64,000 nt of DNA from Aeromonas hydrophila subsp. hydrophila ATCC 7966 (GCF_000014805.1 NC_008570.1:3888501-3952500); one strand, 5' to 3'; positions 7,806-17,963 are shown, counted from the stretch's first letter. Notes: a model not told the origin generated them from the letters alone. Numbers and translations are program-made.

Positions 7806-10800
7806 TTGGATCATCCGGAAATCTCGGCCGGCTGGCTGAGCCGCCTCTTCTATCACTGGACCGGCCCGCTGCAGCGCAAGGGGCTGAGCGAGCCCCAGGT
7901 CAACCTCGACGATCTCTATCCCCTGCTGCCGGAAGACAGGCGCGATGGCCGCGCCGACGCCTTCCTCGCCCTCACCGCCGCCCAGCCGGTGCGCCCCTGG
8001 CCCATCACCGCCTTCATCTGGCGCCATTACCGCGGGCGCATTGGCCTGCTCACCCTGCTGCAGATGCTCGGCATGCTGGCCACCCTGGCCAGCCCCTGGC
8101 TGCTCAACCACAGCATGACCCAGCTCGGTGCCGGCGCCCCCACCGAGCAGAAATTGCTGCTGGCGTTCGCCCTGTTTGCCTCGGTGCTCGCCTCCGGCAT
8201 GCTGGCGGAGCACTCGCTGCAGCTGGCACTCAAGATGCACGTACCCATCCGCCGCCTGCTGGCCGAGTCCCTGCTCGCCAAGGTGATGAAGCTGGGTGGC
8301 AAGAGCTTCGACGACCGGGCCGGTGGCCGGGTGCAGAACCTCATCAACCGGGACGTGTGGGACATCACCTGGATTCTTGCGGACCCCGCCATGCCGCTCA
8401 CCATGCTGCTGCAACTGCTCGGCACCATCGCCCTGCTGGTGTGGCAGGTGGGCAGCGCCGGCCTGGTGGGCTTCGCCGTGCTCACCCTGCTGCTGCTCAT
8501 CTCCACCCGGGTGGTAAGGCGCATGAACCAGCAGGAGCAGCAGCTCAAGCGTCAACAGGACGAGCGCAACGGCATCCTGGCGGAGTACATCAAGAAGCTG
8601 CGGCTGGTGCGCCAGAACGGGCTCGGCGCCTTCTTCACCCGGGCCGCCGGCCACAAGCGCCAGCAGGAGCTGGGGGTGCTGGGGCGGGTGCTCAGGCTCG
8701 ATGCCATCAACGAGAGCCTGATGCTGAGCACCCCGCTGCTGGTGACCCTGGCCACCTTCACCACCTATCTGGTCTCGGGCAGAGAGCTCACCCTGCCCCA
8801 GGTGTTCACCACCATCGCCCTGTTCACCGTGCTGCGCATCCCCATGATGCGGCTGCCCTACCTCATCCGCACCCTGATCAACTTCAACACCGGCTTCAAC
8901 CGGCTGTGCGAGTTCCTCAACAGCCCCGAGCAGCACCGGGATCTCACCGATCCCAGCTTGCCGGTGGGGGGCCTGCGGCTCGACAACGTCACCGCCCTGC
9001 ACCAGCAAAAGCCGGTGCTAGAGGGGATCAGTCTGCACATCGAGCCGGGGGAACTGGTGGGGATCACCGGTGCCACCGGGGCGGGCAAGAGCTGCCTGCT
9101 GCACCTCATCGCCGGTTTCGACAACGGCTTCGAGGGCAGCATCCGTCGCCACGGCCGGGTCGCCCATCTGGGCCACAAGCCCTGGCTGATGAACGACACC
9201 ATCCGCAACAACATCCTGTTCGGTCAGCCCTGGCATGGCGAGCGCTATCGCTGGGTGCTGGGAGCCTGTGCGCTGGGCGCCGACCTCACCCTGCTCAGCC
9301 ACGGCGACCAGACCCTGGTGGGGGAGCTCGGCACCCGCCTCTCCGGCGGCCAGCAACAGCGGGTCGCGCTGGCCCGCGCCCTTTACGCCCAGGCCGACAT
9401 CCTGCTGCTGGACAACCCGCTCTCGGCGCTCGATCCCATCGTCTCGGCCCAGGTGCTGGAGCAGGGGCTCGCCTTCAAGCCGGGGCCGACCCGGCTGCTG
9501 GTGAGCCACGATCCGGATGTGCTGGCCCACTGCGATCGGGTGATCCGCATCGAGCAGGGCCGACTGGTGGAACTCGATGCCCACCAGCTGGCGGATCTCA
9601 TCCAGCATCCCCGCCCCACCCCGCCGGTGCCGCCTCAGGAGGCGGAGCAGTTCAGCGAGGAGAAGATGGTGGAGGGCAAGGTGGACTGGGGGCTGTTCGG
9701 CTTCATGTGGCAGCGTCTGGCCGCCCCCGGCGCCATCCTGCTCGCCCTGCTGCTCACCCTGGGCCAGGAGGGGCTGCGCATCGCCTCGGATCTCTGGCTC
9801 GGCGGCAAGGCCGGGGTGACCGGGGTGAGCGAGCTGCTCGGCATCTATGTGCTGCTGGGGGCGGGCTCTCTCACCTGCATCATGGTGGTGCGGGTCATCA
9901 ACTACAAACTCGGCCTCAAGCTGGCCTGGACCCTGTTTGACGGCATGCTGGGACGCATCAGCCGCGCCCCCATGGCCTTCTTCGACAAGGTGCCGCAGGG
10001 GCGCATCCTCAACCGCTTCGATCGGGATCTGGGGGAAGCCCAGGAGATCCTGCTGTCGATGCTGATGGGGCTGTTCGGCATGCTGGTGTCGGTGGTACTG
10101 CAGGTGGTGGTGATCGGCGTCAACATGCCGCTATTGCTGCTCATCGCCCCCCTGGTAGGCTGGGCCCTCTACGTGCTGCAGCGCCGCTACCGGGCGGTGC
10201 AGCTCAAGCTGCGGCGACAGGCGTCGGTGCTGCGCTCGCCGCTCTACATCAGCATCAGCGAAACCATCCGCGGCGCCCCCGCCCTGCGCTTGGCCGGGGC
10301 CGAGCGCTTCGCGCTGGATCAGGTGCTGCTGCACTATGACAACAACCTGCGCAGCTGGTACACCACCACCTCCATCAACCGCTGGCTCGGCATGCACCAG
10401 ACCCTGCTCTCCGCCGCCCTGGTGGGCGCCGTGGCGCTGATGGTGGCCTTTGGCAACAGCTCGCTGCTGGGGGCCGTGGCCATCACCTACGCCTTTACCG
10501 CTTCGGCCATGCTCAACTCCCTCATCCGCACCTTCGCCGAGGTGGAGCAGGTGATGAACGCGGTGGAGCGGGTGCGCGAATACAGCGAAATAGAGAGCGA
10601 GCGCCAGGAGGGGGAGGCCCTCGCCACCCCTCACCCTGCGGTGCGCTTCGACAACCTGGGGCTGCGCTATCCGCAGGCCAGTCAGTGGGCACTGCACAAG
10701 GTCAACTTCGAGCTGGCCCCCGGCGAGAAGGTTGGCGTGTGCGGCCGCACCGGCGCCGGCAAGAGCTCGCTGCTGGGGGTGCTGCAAGCCATGTATCCCG

Positions 10801-11366
10801 CCTCCCAGGGGGAGATCTACTACGGTGAACAGCCGCTGTCCCGGCTGGCACCGGAGGCGGTGCGCGATCTCTACGACACTGTCTCCCAGATCCCGCTCAC
10901 CTTCTTCGGTACCCTGCGTGCCAATCTGGCTCCCCTGACCAAGCACGACGACGCGGCATTGGAGCAGGCGCTGGCCCGGGTGGGGCTGGCCGAGCGCTGT
11001 GCCGGCCGGCTGGACGAGGAGCTCGACAAGCTGCAGTTATCCGCCGGTGAGACCCAGCTGCTGGTGATCGCCCGCATCCTGCTGTCGCGCCGCCCGCTCA
11101 TCGTGCTGGACGAGGCCACCTCGGATCTCGATCACATCGGCATGCGCAAGATGGCGGAGCTGCTCTATCGCTACCGGCCCGAGGCCAGCTATCTGGTGAT
11201 CGCCCACCATCTGGAGCCGCTGCTGTCGGTGGACCGGGTGGTGGTGATGGAGGCCGGCACCGTGGTGGAGCAGGGCTCGCCGGTGAGCCTGCTGGCCAAC
11301 TCCCACTCCCGCTTCCACCAGCTGTTCGTGGGTCAGGTGAACCGCCAGGTGCCCCAGACGGTGTGA
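7806..11366 (+). CDS. Full-length ABC exporter resembling ABCC/MRP proteins (TMD-NBD-TMD-NBD)
   Basis: A single chain of 1186 residues with two membrane domains and two ATPase domains. The N-terminal stretch (LSRLFYHWTGPLQRKG ... LDDLYPL) resembles the conserved lead-in of eukaryotic MRP transporters. NBD1: Walker A GATGAGKS 422-429, signature LSGGQ 512-516, Walker B LLLDN, where Asn replaces the catalytic Glu. NBD2: Walker A GRTGAGKSS 980-988, signature LSAGE 1078-1082, Walker B IVLDE with Glu1103. One nucleotide site should therefore be non-hydrolytic, as in ABCC proteins. The substrate is unknown; it probably exports a hydrophobic or conjugated compound across the inner membrane. The start is TTG 7806, five bases after AAGGA; no ATG nearby fits. 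It lies 99 bp downstream of pip, with which it may be co-transcribed. Confidence 0.85.
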   Translation: MDHPEISAGWLSRLFYHWTGPLQRKGLSEPQVNLDDLYPLLPEDRRDGRADAFLALTAAQPVRPWPITAFIWRHYRGRIGLLTLLQMLGMLATLASPWLLNHSMTQLGAGAPTEQKLLLAFALFASVLASGMLAEHSLQLALKMHVPIRRLLAESLLAKVMKLGGKSFDDRAGGRVQNLINRDVWDITWILADPAMPLTMLLQLLGTIALLVWQVGSAGLVGFAVLTLLLLISTRVVRRMNQQEQQLKRQQDERNGILAEYIKKLRLVRQNGLGAFFTRAAGHKRQQELGVLGRVLRLDAINESLMLSTPLLVTLATFTTYLVSGRELTLPQVFTTIALFTVLRIPMMRLPYLIRTLINFNTGFNRLCEFLNSPEQHRDLTDPSLPVGGLRLDNVTALHQQKPVLEGISLHIEPGELVGITGATGAGKSCLLHLIAGFDNGFEGSIRRHGRVAHLGHKPWLMNDTIRNNILFGQPWHGERYRWVLGACALGADLTLLSHGDQTLVGELGTRLSGGQQQRVALARALYAQADILLLDNPLSALDPIVSAQVLEQGLAFKPGPTRLLVSHDPDVLAHCDRVIRIEQGRLVELDAHQLADLIQHPRPTPPVPPQEAEQFSEEKMVEGKVDWGLFGFMWQRLAAPGAILLALLLTLGQEGLRIASDLWLGGKAGVTGVSELLGIYVLLGAGSLTCIMVVRVINYKLGLKLAWTLFDGMLGRISRAPMAFFDKVPQGRILNRFDRDLGEAQEILLSMLMGLFGMLVSVVLQVVVIGVNMPLLLLIAPLVGWALYVLQRRYRAVQLKLRRQASVLRSPLYISISETIRGAPALRLAGAERFALDQVLLHYDNNLRSWYTTTSINRWLGMHQTLLSAALVGAVALMVAFGNSSLLGAVAITYAFTASAMLNSLIRTFAEVEQVMNAVERVREYSEIESERQEGEALATPHPAVRFDNLGLRYPQASQWALHKVNFELAPGEKVGVCGRTGAGKSSLLGVLQAMYPASQGEIYYGEQPLSRLAPEAVRDLYDTVSQIPLTFFGTLRANLAPLTKHDDAALEQALARVGLAERCAGRLDEELDKLQLSAGETQLLVIARILLSRRPLIVLDEATSDLDHIGMRKMAELLYRYRPEASYLVIAHHLEPLLSVDRVVVMEAGTVVEQGSPVSLLANSHSRFHQLFVGQVNRQVPQTV

Positions 11367-11378
11367 GGGCTGAAAATG

Positions 11379-11406
11379 ACAAGGGCTGCCCACGGGCAGC
11401 CCTTGT
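11379..11406. terminator. Bidirectional hairpin between ABC exporter and lipoprotein genes
   Basis: A perfect 12 bp stem (ACAAGGGCTGCC with GGCAGCCCTTGT) around a 4-base loop lies between two convergent genes. The T-tracts on either side are weak. Confidence 0.7.
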
Positions 11407-11421
11407 TGCTTGAGGAGGGCC

Positions 11422-11631
11422 TCAACGCTCCATGATCTGGGTGACGTCATCCTTCTTGATCATCACCTCCCGCCCTTCGGTATCGTAATAGCGGTACATG
11501 CCGGTGCTCTCGTCCAGCTTGGGTTTGCTGTCGGTGGTGATCATCTTGCCATCCTTGGTGCTCATGATGTACTGAGAGCTGCACGCCACCAGTGCCAGGG
11601 CACACACCAGGATCATCATCAGTTGCTTCAT
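11422..11631 (-). CDS. YgdI/YgdR-family small lipoprotein (DUF903)
   Basis: A 69-residue lipoprotein with signal MKQLMMILVCALALVAC (lipidated Cys17) followed by SSQ. The mature part (QYIMSTKDGKMITTDSKPKLDESTGMYRYYDTEGREVMIKKDDV) is the small SH3-like fold typical of YgdI/YgdR proteins, whose function is unknown. ATG 11631 is chosen because the lipoprotein signal begins there; an upstream extension of 11 codons in the same frame would spoil the signal. It is monocistronic and separated from the subtilase gene by about 110 bp. Confidence 0.82.
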   Translation of the reverse strand: MKQLMMILVCALALVACSSQYIMSTKDGKMITTDSKPKLDESTGMYRYYDTEGREVMIKKDDVTQIMER

Positions 11632-11745
11632 CGCCTGTTTTGCCTCCCGCTTCACCCTCACCACGAGGGTGGTGTCTGAAGCCTAGTTCAACCAGATGAG
11701 CCCGTTTGCCGCCATTGCTGCAACGGGATCAACGTCAACAATCAG

Positions 11746-12921
<1,176 letters not shown>

Positions 12922-12995
12922 CAGTCACTCCTTGCATCGACCTGATTGTCACTCGCAAAGTGTAGTGTCCGGCTGGCGCAGGCCCGAGCGGGTAC

Positions 12996-13021
12996 AAAAA
13001 GGCCGGACATGGGGCCGGCCT
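12996..13021 (-). terminator. Terminator of the rhodanese gene
   Basis: Read on the minus strand, AGGCCGG and CCGGCCT pair around an 8-base loop and are followed by TTTT. It lies 20 bp beyond the rhodanese stop codon. Confidence 0.85.
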
Positions 13022-13040
13022 GTTTTGCGATCTGTATCCG

Positions 13041-14333
13041 TTACTTGGCGGGCTTGCGCTCGCCGGTCACGATGGGGTTCTTGGGATCGGCGCTCCACTC
13101 GTACCAGCCACCGTCGTAGACGCTGATCCGCTTCCAGTCCATCAGCCAGGCGTAGAAGAACGCCTCGGAGGCGCGCCAGCCGGTGCCGCAGTAGAAGGCA
13201 GCCTGCTGGGTCGGCTCGATATTCCACTCGTCCCACATGGCGAGGATCTCGCGGGCCGGCTTCATGGTGCCGTCCGGGTTGTGGAAGTCGCTCATGCTGT
13301 TGGCATCGACACCACCACGACCCCACTTGGCGCCGGGAATGTCGCCCTTCGGCTTGATATAGCTGTAGCCGGAGGTGTTGCCGACGAACTCGTCCCAGGT
13401 GCGCACGCTGACCAGGGCGCCGTCGGGCTGCTTGAGCAGTTCCTTGGCCTGGCTCAGGGTGGTGTAGTACTCAGGATGGACCGGAATGGCGACGCCGAAC
13501 TCCTTGGCCGGAGTGAACTTGTTGGCCAGCCCGGTCTCGGTGCGCAGATGCTGCACGAACCAGGCATCCAGACCGCCGTCCAGCAGCCGCACGTCCTGCA
13601 CGCCGGCATACATCATCAGGTGGGCCGCACGGGCCGCCGCCATGGTGTTGCGGCCGTAGAGGATGACGGTGGTGTCGTGGCGGATGCCGTTCTCCAGCAG
13701 CAGCGCCTTGAGCGCCTCGTCAGAGACCTTGTTCCACAGCGGCTCCTCTTCCAGCCGGTTGGTGTCGATGTAGCCGGCCCCCGGAATGTGGCTCAGCAGA
13801 TAGGCCTTGGGTGAACCCCACGCCACCTCGAACAGCTTCCAGTCGCCCTTGGGCGCAGCCACCACCGGCTTGCCCTCCTGCAGGTCGGCCAGCCAGCGCG
13901 GGTAGACCAGCTGCTGCCAGCGGGCCAGATGCTCGCGCGGCGCGGTTTTCCAGCCCTGCAGTTCGAACAGCTGCTTGATGCCCTGCTGGCGCAGCAGGCG
14001 GGCCACTTCGGCCACCTCGCGCGGGGCACCGTAGAGCGCCACCGGCCGATCGGCCTTCAGCCCCTTGGTCGCCAGTGCCGCCGGCCACTCCTCATCGCTG
14101 TACTTCCATTCGGCGGAGAGGTTCTCGGCGCCGACCACGTGGCCGCCCTGCTGCTCGCCCTCCATCGGCCAGCCCTGATAGAAGTAACTGGCGCGGGTAT
14201 CCAGAATGACCGCCTGCTTGGCGTTGGCATCCGCCAGCGAAAGCGGTGGCAGTTCGGCAGCCAGGGTCGGCAGGGCATGCCAGAGCAGCAAGGTTGCCAG
14301 GGTGGCCCGTAACAAGCTCATTATTCGTTTCAT
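13041..14333 (-). CDS. Exported triple-rhodanese-domain sulfurtransferase
   Basis: A 430-residue protein with a signal peptide (residues 1-26, cut near TLAA-ELPP) and three consecutive rhodanese-like domains at roughly 28-150, 155-265 and 285-418. Only the third has the active-site cysteine loop, CGTGWRAS with Cys382; the corresponding loops in domains 1 and 2 read YGAPREVA and YGRNTMAA and lack cysteine. The third domain also has the IPGAKW and DGGWYEW motifs of thiosulfate sulfurtransferases. It should act in the periplasm on thiosulfate or a protein persulfide; the substrate is unknown. ATG 14333 fits the signal peptide; the frame is open upstream into glsA but that is not used. glsA ends 28 bp upstream on the same strand. 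Confidence 0.87.
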   Translation of the reverse strand: MKRIMSLLRATLATLLLWHALPTLAAELPPLSLADANAKQAVILDTRASYFYQGWPMEGEQQGGHVVGAENLSAEWKYSDEEWPAALATKGLKADRPVALYGAPREVAEVARLLRQQGIKQLFELQGWKTAPREHLARWQQLVYPRWLADLQEGKPVVAAPKGDWKLFEVAWGSPKAYLLSHIPGAGYIDTNRLEEEPLWNKVSDEALKALLLENGIRHDTTVILYGRNTMAAARAAHLMMYAGVQDVRLLDGGLDAWFVQHLRTETGLANKFTPAKEFGVAIPVHPEYYTTLSQAKELLKQPDGALVSVRTWDEFVGNTSGYSYIKPKGDIPGAKWGRGGVDANSMSDFHNPDGTMKPAREILAMWDEWNIEPTQQAAFYCGTGWRASEAFFYAWLMDWKRISVYDGGWYEWSADPKNPIVTGERKPAK

Positions 14334-14361
14334 GGTGATCTCTCGATTCAGAGTGACAAGG

Positions 14362-15282
14362 TTAAAAAATGGAGCGGCCCAGACGCTCGGCCAGCAGTTC
14401 CAGCGCCGCCGTGCCCGCCAGCGAGTTGCCCGCCTTGTTGAGCTCGGGCGACCAGACACAGACACACAATTCCCCCGGGATCAGGGCGATGATGCCGCCA
14501 CCGACCCCGGATTTGCCCGGCATGCCGACCCGATAGGCAAAATCCCCCGCCTCGTCATAGAGGCCGCAGGTGGCGAGCAGGGCGTTGACCTGTTTGGTGG
14601 TGCGGGCCGGCAGCAAGGGGGTCGTCGCGCCCAGCGGCACCCCGCGATTGGCCAGATAGATGAATGCCCGCGCCAGATCGACGCAACTCATGCGGATCGC
14701 ACAGGCATTGAAGTAGCTCTGCAGCACCTTGTCCACTTCGTTCTCGAAATTGCCATACGCCTTCATCAGATAGGCGATGGCCGCGTTGCGGGCAGAGTGC
14801 TGATATTCGGAGCGGGCCACCACTTGATCCGCCATGATGGCCGGGTTGCCCGAGAGGCGGCGCACCAGCTCCAGGGTACGCTGGCGCGGCGCGGTGAGGC
14901 GGGTCTCCAGCAGATCGCTCACCACCAGGGCACCGGCATTGATGAAGGGGTTGCGGGGAATGCCCTGCTCGAATTCCAGCTGCACCAGGGAGTTGAAGGG
15001 CTGGCCGGAGGGCTCCTTGCCGACCCGGGCCCAGATCTCCTCCTCCTGATAGAGGGTGAGCGCCAGCGTCAGGCTGAGGGCCTTGGAGATACTCTGGATG
15101 GAGAAGGGCTCGCTGGCGTCACCGGCGGTGAACAGCTCCCCTTCCACGGTACAGACGGCGATCCCGAGCCGATCGGCCGGCACCTGGGCCAGCGCCGGAA
15201 TGTAGTCGGCCACCTTGCCCTGTCCGAGCAGCGGGCGCACCTCATCCAGGATGCTGGTCAGTAATTCGGATGACAACACCAT
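14362..15282 (-). CDS. glsA: Glutaminase
   Basis: A 306-residue serine-dependent beta-lactamase-like glutaminase, hydrolysing L-glutamine to glutamate and ammonia in the cytoplasm. The S-I-Q-S-I-S-K motif supplies the Ser-x-x-Lys nucleophile. Further family blocks are [33 protein letters not shown] and [11 protein letters not shown]. The C terminus is complete (RLGRSIF). ATG 15282 gives the length usual for the short glutaminases and follows GGAA at 7 bp; an ATG four codons further upstream (15294) is an alternative with a weaker site. It is followed 28 bp later by the rhodanese gene, with which it may form a two-gene unit. Confidence 0.94.
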   Translation of the reverse strand: MVLSSELLTSILDEVRPLLGQGKVADYIPALAQVPADRLGIAVCTVEGELFTAGDASEPFSIQSISKALSLTLALTLYQEEEIWARVGKEPSGQPFNSLVQLEFEQGIPRNPFINAGALVVSDLLETRLTAPRQRTLELVRRLSGNPAIMADQVVARSEYQHSARNAAIAYLMKAYGNFENEVDKVLQSYFNACAIRMSCVDLARAFIYLANRGVPLGATTPLLPARTTKQVNALLATCGLYDEAGDFAYRVGMPGKSGVGGGIIALIPGELCVCVWSPELNKAGNSLAGTAALELLAERLGRSIF

Positions 15283-15325
15283 AAGCGATTCCATAACTAA
15301 CGTGGCGATCCCATCACCACCGACA

Positions 15326-15345
15326 AAAATCCCGCCAGCGGCGGG
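15326..15345 (-). terminator. Terminator of the trmB-yggL operon
   Basis: On the minus strand CCCGCC and GGCGGG pair around a 3-base loop and are followed by ATTTTTG. It lies between yggL and glsA. Confidence 0.85.
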
Positions 15346-15406
15346 ACTTGTCTATCTGCTGTCGCAGGCTGTCGACACCGGGGCGCCTGCCACAGCCAGC
15401 CTGTCA

Positions 15407-15739
15407 TCAGGCCGGTTCACCGTACCAGAGGTCGAACAGCTCGGTGACCACCACGGCTTCCATCCCCTTGCCTTCCAGCCAGGCTTTGACGGCGGCGCGG
15501 TCTTCTTCGCTGCATTTGCCCAGCTGCTGGGTGCAGATCATCCCTTCCCAGGCCAGGTGGCCGGAGCCGGCGAAGGCCAGCTTGCGGGGTTCGATCACTT
15601 CATCGATCATCGCGTCGACTACCGCATCGATGGTCTCTTCGGCGGTACCGACCGGGAAGTTGAAACTGATGTCGAAGCCCATTTCCTGGAATTCATCGAC
15701 GCGCAGTTTCTTGCGCAGGCGGCGGCTACGATTGGCCAT
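15407..15739 (-). CDS. yggL: YggL family 50S ribosome-binding protein (DUF469)
   Basis: A 110-residue protein with a very basic N terminus (MANRSRRLRKKLRVDEFQEMGF) followed by an acidic globular domain (PVGTAEETIDAVVDAMIDEVIEPRKLAFAG). This matches YggL, reported to associate with the large ribosomal subunit in E. coli. ATG 15739 is preceded by AAGGAG, a very strong ribosome site. It starts 14 bp after the trmB stop codon, preserving the trmB-yggL order known from enterobacteria, and a terminator follows. Confidence 0.92.
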   Translation of the reverse strand: MANRSRRLRKKLRVDEFQEMGFDISFNFPVGTAEETIDAVVDAMIDEVIEPRKLAFAGSGHLAWEGMICTQQLGKCSEEDRAAVKAWLEGKGMEAVVVTELFDLWYGEPA

Positions 15740-15753
15740 GATAGCTCCTTCAG

Positions 15754-16467
15754 TTAGTTGACACGTTTGAAAATCAGATCCCACACCCCGTGGCCGAGAC
15801 GGTGGCCACGTTGTTCGAATTTGGTCAGCGGGCGCCAGTCGGGACGCGGCACCCAGTTGCCGGTGGCGGAGGTGTTCTCATACCCCTCGGCGGCACTCAT
15901 CACTTCCAGCATGTGCTCGGCGTAGTTTTCCCAATCGGTGGCCATGTGGAACACGCCACCGATAGCCAGCTTCTGGCGAATGTCCTGGACAAAGGCCGGC
16001 TGCACGATGCGGCGCTTGTGGTGACGGCTCTTGTGCCAGGGATCCGGGAAGAACAGCTGCAGGCAGGCCAGCGAGCCGTTCGGGATCATGTGCTCCAGCA
16101 CCTCGACCGCGTCGTGGCAGATGACACGCAGGTTGGTGACTCCCGCCTCCTGGGCGGTACCGAGGCAGGCACCGACACCCGGCGAGTGCACTTCGATGCC
16201 GATGAAGTTCTTCTCGGGGGCATTCTTGGCCATCTCCACCAGGGAGGCGCCCATGCCGAAGCCGATTTCCAGCACCACCGGGGCCTCGCGGCCAAACAGG
16301 GCAACCAGATCGAGCGGCTCCGGTGCGAAATCGATACCCATGACCGGCCAGAGCTCTTCCAGGGCCTTCTCCTGCCCTTTGGTCAGGCGGCCTTCGCGAC
16401 GGACAAAGCTGCGGATCTTGCGCATGAACTTGCCGTCTTCGTTAAACACATCTTGGGTCACTGGCAT
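15754..16467 (-). CDS. trmB: tRNA (guanine-N7-)-methyltransferase
   Basis: A 237-residue SAM-dependent enzyme making m7G46 in the variable loop of tRNA. The SAM-binding segment is [17 protein letters not shown]; the family blocks [30 protein letters not shown] (tRNA and catalytic region), [11 protein letters not shown] and [17 protein letters not shown] are all present. ATG 16467 is chosen because [29 protein letters not shown] is the family's usual N terminus. The frame is open 15 codons further upstream, into the repeat array. First gene of the trmB-yggL operon. Confidence 0.95.
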   Translation of the reverse strand: MPVTQDVFNEDGKFMRKIRSFVRREGRLTKGQEKALEELWPVMGIDFAPEPLDLVALFGREAPVVLEIGFGMGASLVEMAKNAPEKNFIGIEVHSPGVGACLGTAQEAGVTNLRVICHDAVEVLEHMIPNGSLACLQLFFPDPWHKSRHHKRRIVQPAFVQDIRQKLAIGGVFHMATDWENYAEHMLEVMSAAEGYENTSATGNWVPRPDWRPLTKFEQRGHRLGHGVWDLIFKRVN

Positions 16468-16471
16468 AATC

Positions 16472-16633
16472 AAATTGCTCGTTATTGCATCGGTCTGGGT
16501 CACAGACCACATAAATGGATTGCTCGTTATCTCGTCGTGCTGGTCACAGACGACCGAGATGAATTGCTCGTTGTTTCATCGTTCCACCTCGCCGACGAGG
16601 CGCGAAATTGTTCGTCATTTCATCGCTCGGCGA
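16472..16633. repeat. Four-copy 44-45 bp tandem repeat in the trmB leader, each copy with a hairpin
   Basis: A 21-base core (consensus RATTGCTCGTTATTTCATCG) occurs at 16472-16492, 16517-16537, 16561-16581 and 16605-16625, with periods of 45, 44 and 44 bp. Each core is followed by an inverted repeat of different sequence: GGTCTG/CAGACC, CTCGTCGT/ACGA-CGAG, CCTCG/CGAGG and TCGC/GCGA. In trmB sense the core reads roughly CGATGAAATAACGAGCAATT and the nearest copy ends 5 bp before the trmB start. The first two spacers also share GTGACC(C)A-like sequence with the first trmB codons. No tandem repeat of this kind is known to me here. Confidence 0.75.
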
Positions 16634-16723
16634 AACAGGGTAGCGAATTATCCCAAGATAGGCTCAGGGCGCAAGTGTTTCGCGCAACAAATCCCCCGCC
16701 ACTGACCAATTCCGCCACTGCGA

Positions 16724-16751
16724 TTGACAAATGCCACCCCCTTCACAGAAT
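16724..16751 (+). promoter_or_regulatory. Candidate promoter of the M28 aminopeptidase gene
   Basis: TTGACA (16724-16729) and CAGAAT (16746-16751) are spaced by 16 bp, about 65 bp before the ATG. The rest of 16634-16815 shows no gene. Confidence 0.4.
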
Positions 16752-16815
16752 CTGCCAGGCGCCGGGTGCATGCTGACCTGCGCAAATAAAACCATACACA
16801 ACAAAGGATTGCAGT

Positions 16816-17883
16816 ATGAAACACACCGCATTGGCGTTTGCCATCACAGCCCTGCTGGCCGGGTGCAACACTTCCAGCAACGATTCACAGGCCCCCTCCG
16901 CCGCCGAGCAGGCCTATGAATACCTGGTGCAGCTGAGTTCGACCGCCGAGGGGATCGGCGCCAGACCCACCGGCGGCGAGGCCGAGACCCGCGCCGCCGC
17001 CTGGATCCAGGACCATCTGGCCGGCTGGGGCTACGAGGTGCAGAACCAGCCCTTCACCTACACCAAGAGCGGGGCCAGCAAGACCTCCCAGAACCTGGTC
17101 GCCGAGCTCAAGGGCAGCAGCGACAAGGTGATCCTGATCGGTGCCCACTATGACAGCACCGGCGACAAGAAGGGTTCCGAGGGAGCCACCGACAACGGTG
17201 CCGGCGTCGCCGCCCTGCTGGCGGTGGCCGAAGCGCTCAAGGGGCAGACCCTGCCCTACACGGTGCGCTTCGCCTTCTTCGGCGCCGAGGAGAACGGCCT
17301 CAACGGCTCCAAAGCCTATGCCGCCAGCCTCGACAGCACCGCCGTCGCCAAGCTGCTGGCCATGGTGAACTACGACACCATCGCCGGGGGCGACATCGTC
17401 TACGTCCACTCGGCCCACTCCGACGTGGCCGAGTACAACTGCGCCGATCCGAGCCGCTACAGCTTCGATCCCAAGGTACGGGATCGCCTGCTGGCCATCT
17501 CCAAGCAGACCGCCACCCCGTTTGCCATCCACCCTAGCTACAGCGGCTACCCGGAAGGGGAGACCGGCAGCTGGTCCGATCATGCGCCGTTCGCCTGCCT
17601 CGGGGTGCCCATCGCCTACGTGGAGGCCACCAACTTCACCATCAACGGGGCAGATGGCTACGACGGCTACTCCCAGACCACCAATCCGGCGCTGTGGGAC
17701 TGCTACGACGATGCCACCAAGAGCGCCTGCGATCGGGACAGCGAAACCCAGTGGGGCAAGATCTGGCATACCCAGTATGACCGCCTCGACAAGATGGCCG
17801 AACTGTTCCCGGGCCGGGTGCAACAGCAGCTCGGTGCCAACACCGAGCTGATGATCCGCTTCCTCAAGGAGCCGGGACTGTAA
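16816..17883 (+). CDS. M28 family zinc aminopeptidase lipoprotein
   Basis: A 355-residue lipoprotein peptidase. The signal MKHTALAFAITALLAGC is lipidated at Cys17 and followed by NTSSND. The catalytic domain carries the M28 co-catalytic zinc ligands: His111 (GAHYDS), Asp126 (GATDNGAG), the Glu pair 158-159 (FGAEENG), Asp187 (NYDT) and His318 (IWHTQYD). The enzymes remove N-terminal residues from peptides; related Vibrio and Aeromonas leucine aminopeptidases are secreted, whereas this one appears anchored. An AAAGGA ribosome site precedes the ATG. It is flanked by its own promoter and a strong terminator. Confidence 0.9.
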   Translation: MKHTALAFAITALLAGCNTSSNDSQAPSAAEQAYEYLVQLSSTAEGIGARPTGGEAETRAAAWIQDHLAGWGYEVQNQPFTYTKSGASKTSQNLVAELKGSSDKVILIGAHYDSTGDKKGSEGATDNGAGVAALLAVAEALKGQTLPYTVRFAFFGAEENGLNGSKAYAASLDSTAVAKLLAMVNYDTIAGGDIVYVHSAHSDVAEYNCADPSRYSFDPKVRDRLLAISKQTATPFAIHPSYSGYPEGETGSWSDHAPFACLGVPIAYVEATNFTINGADGYDGYSQTTNPALWDCYDDATKSACDRDSETQWGKIWHTQYDRLDKMAELFPGRVQQQLGANTELMIRFLKEPGL

Positions 17884-17936
17884 CGGGTCACGCCGGGGCT
17901 TTTGCGCCTCATGGCCGTCCCCGACCGATAAAATTC

Positions 17937-17963
17937 GGGCAGGTGCCAAACCTGCCCTTTTTT
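17937..17963 (+). terminator. Intrinsic terminator of the M28 aminopeptidase gene
   Basis: GGGCAGGT and ACCTGCCC pair around a 5-base loop and are followed by six T residues. Confidence 0.92.

Noticed and set aside
6414..9008. An 864-codon minus-strand open frame across pip and the ABC exporter
   Set aside because: It spans two genuine genes and their intergenic region in antisense and has no domain or ribosome site.
16472..16633. CRISPR array in the trmB leader
   Set aside because: The 21-base cores are imperfect, only four in number, lie next to trmB with no cas genes, and the spacers are short hairpins rather than unrelated sequences.
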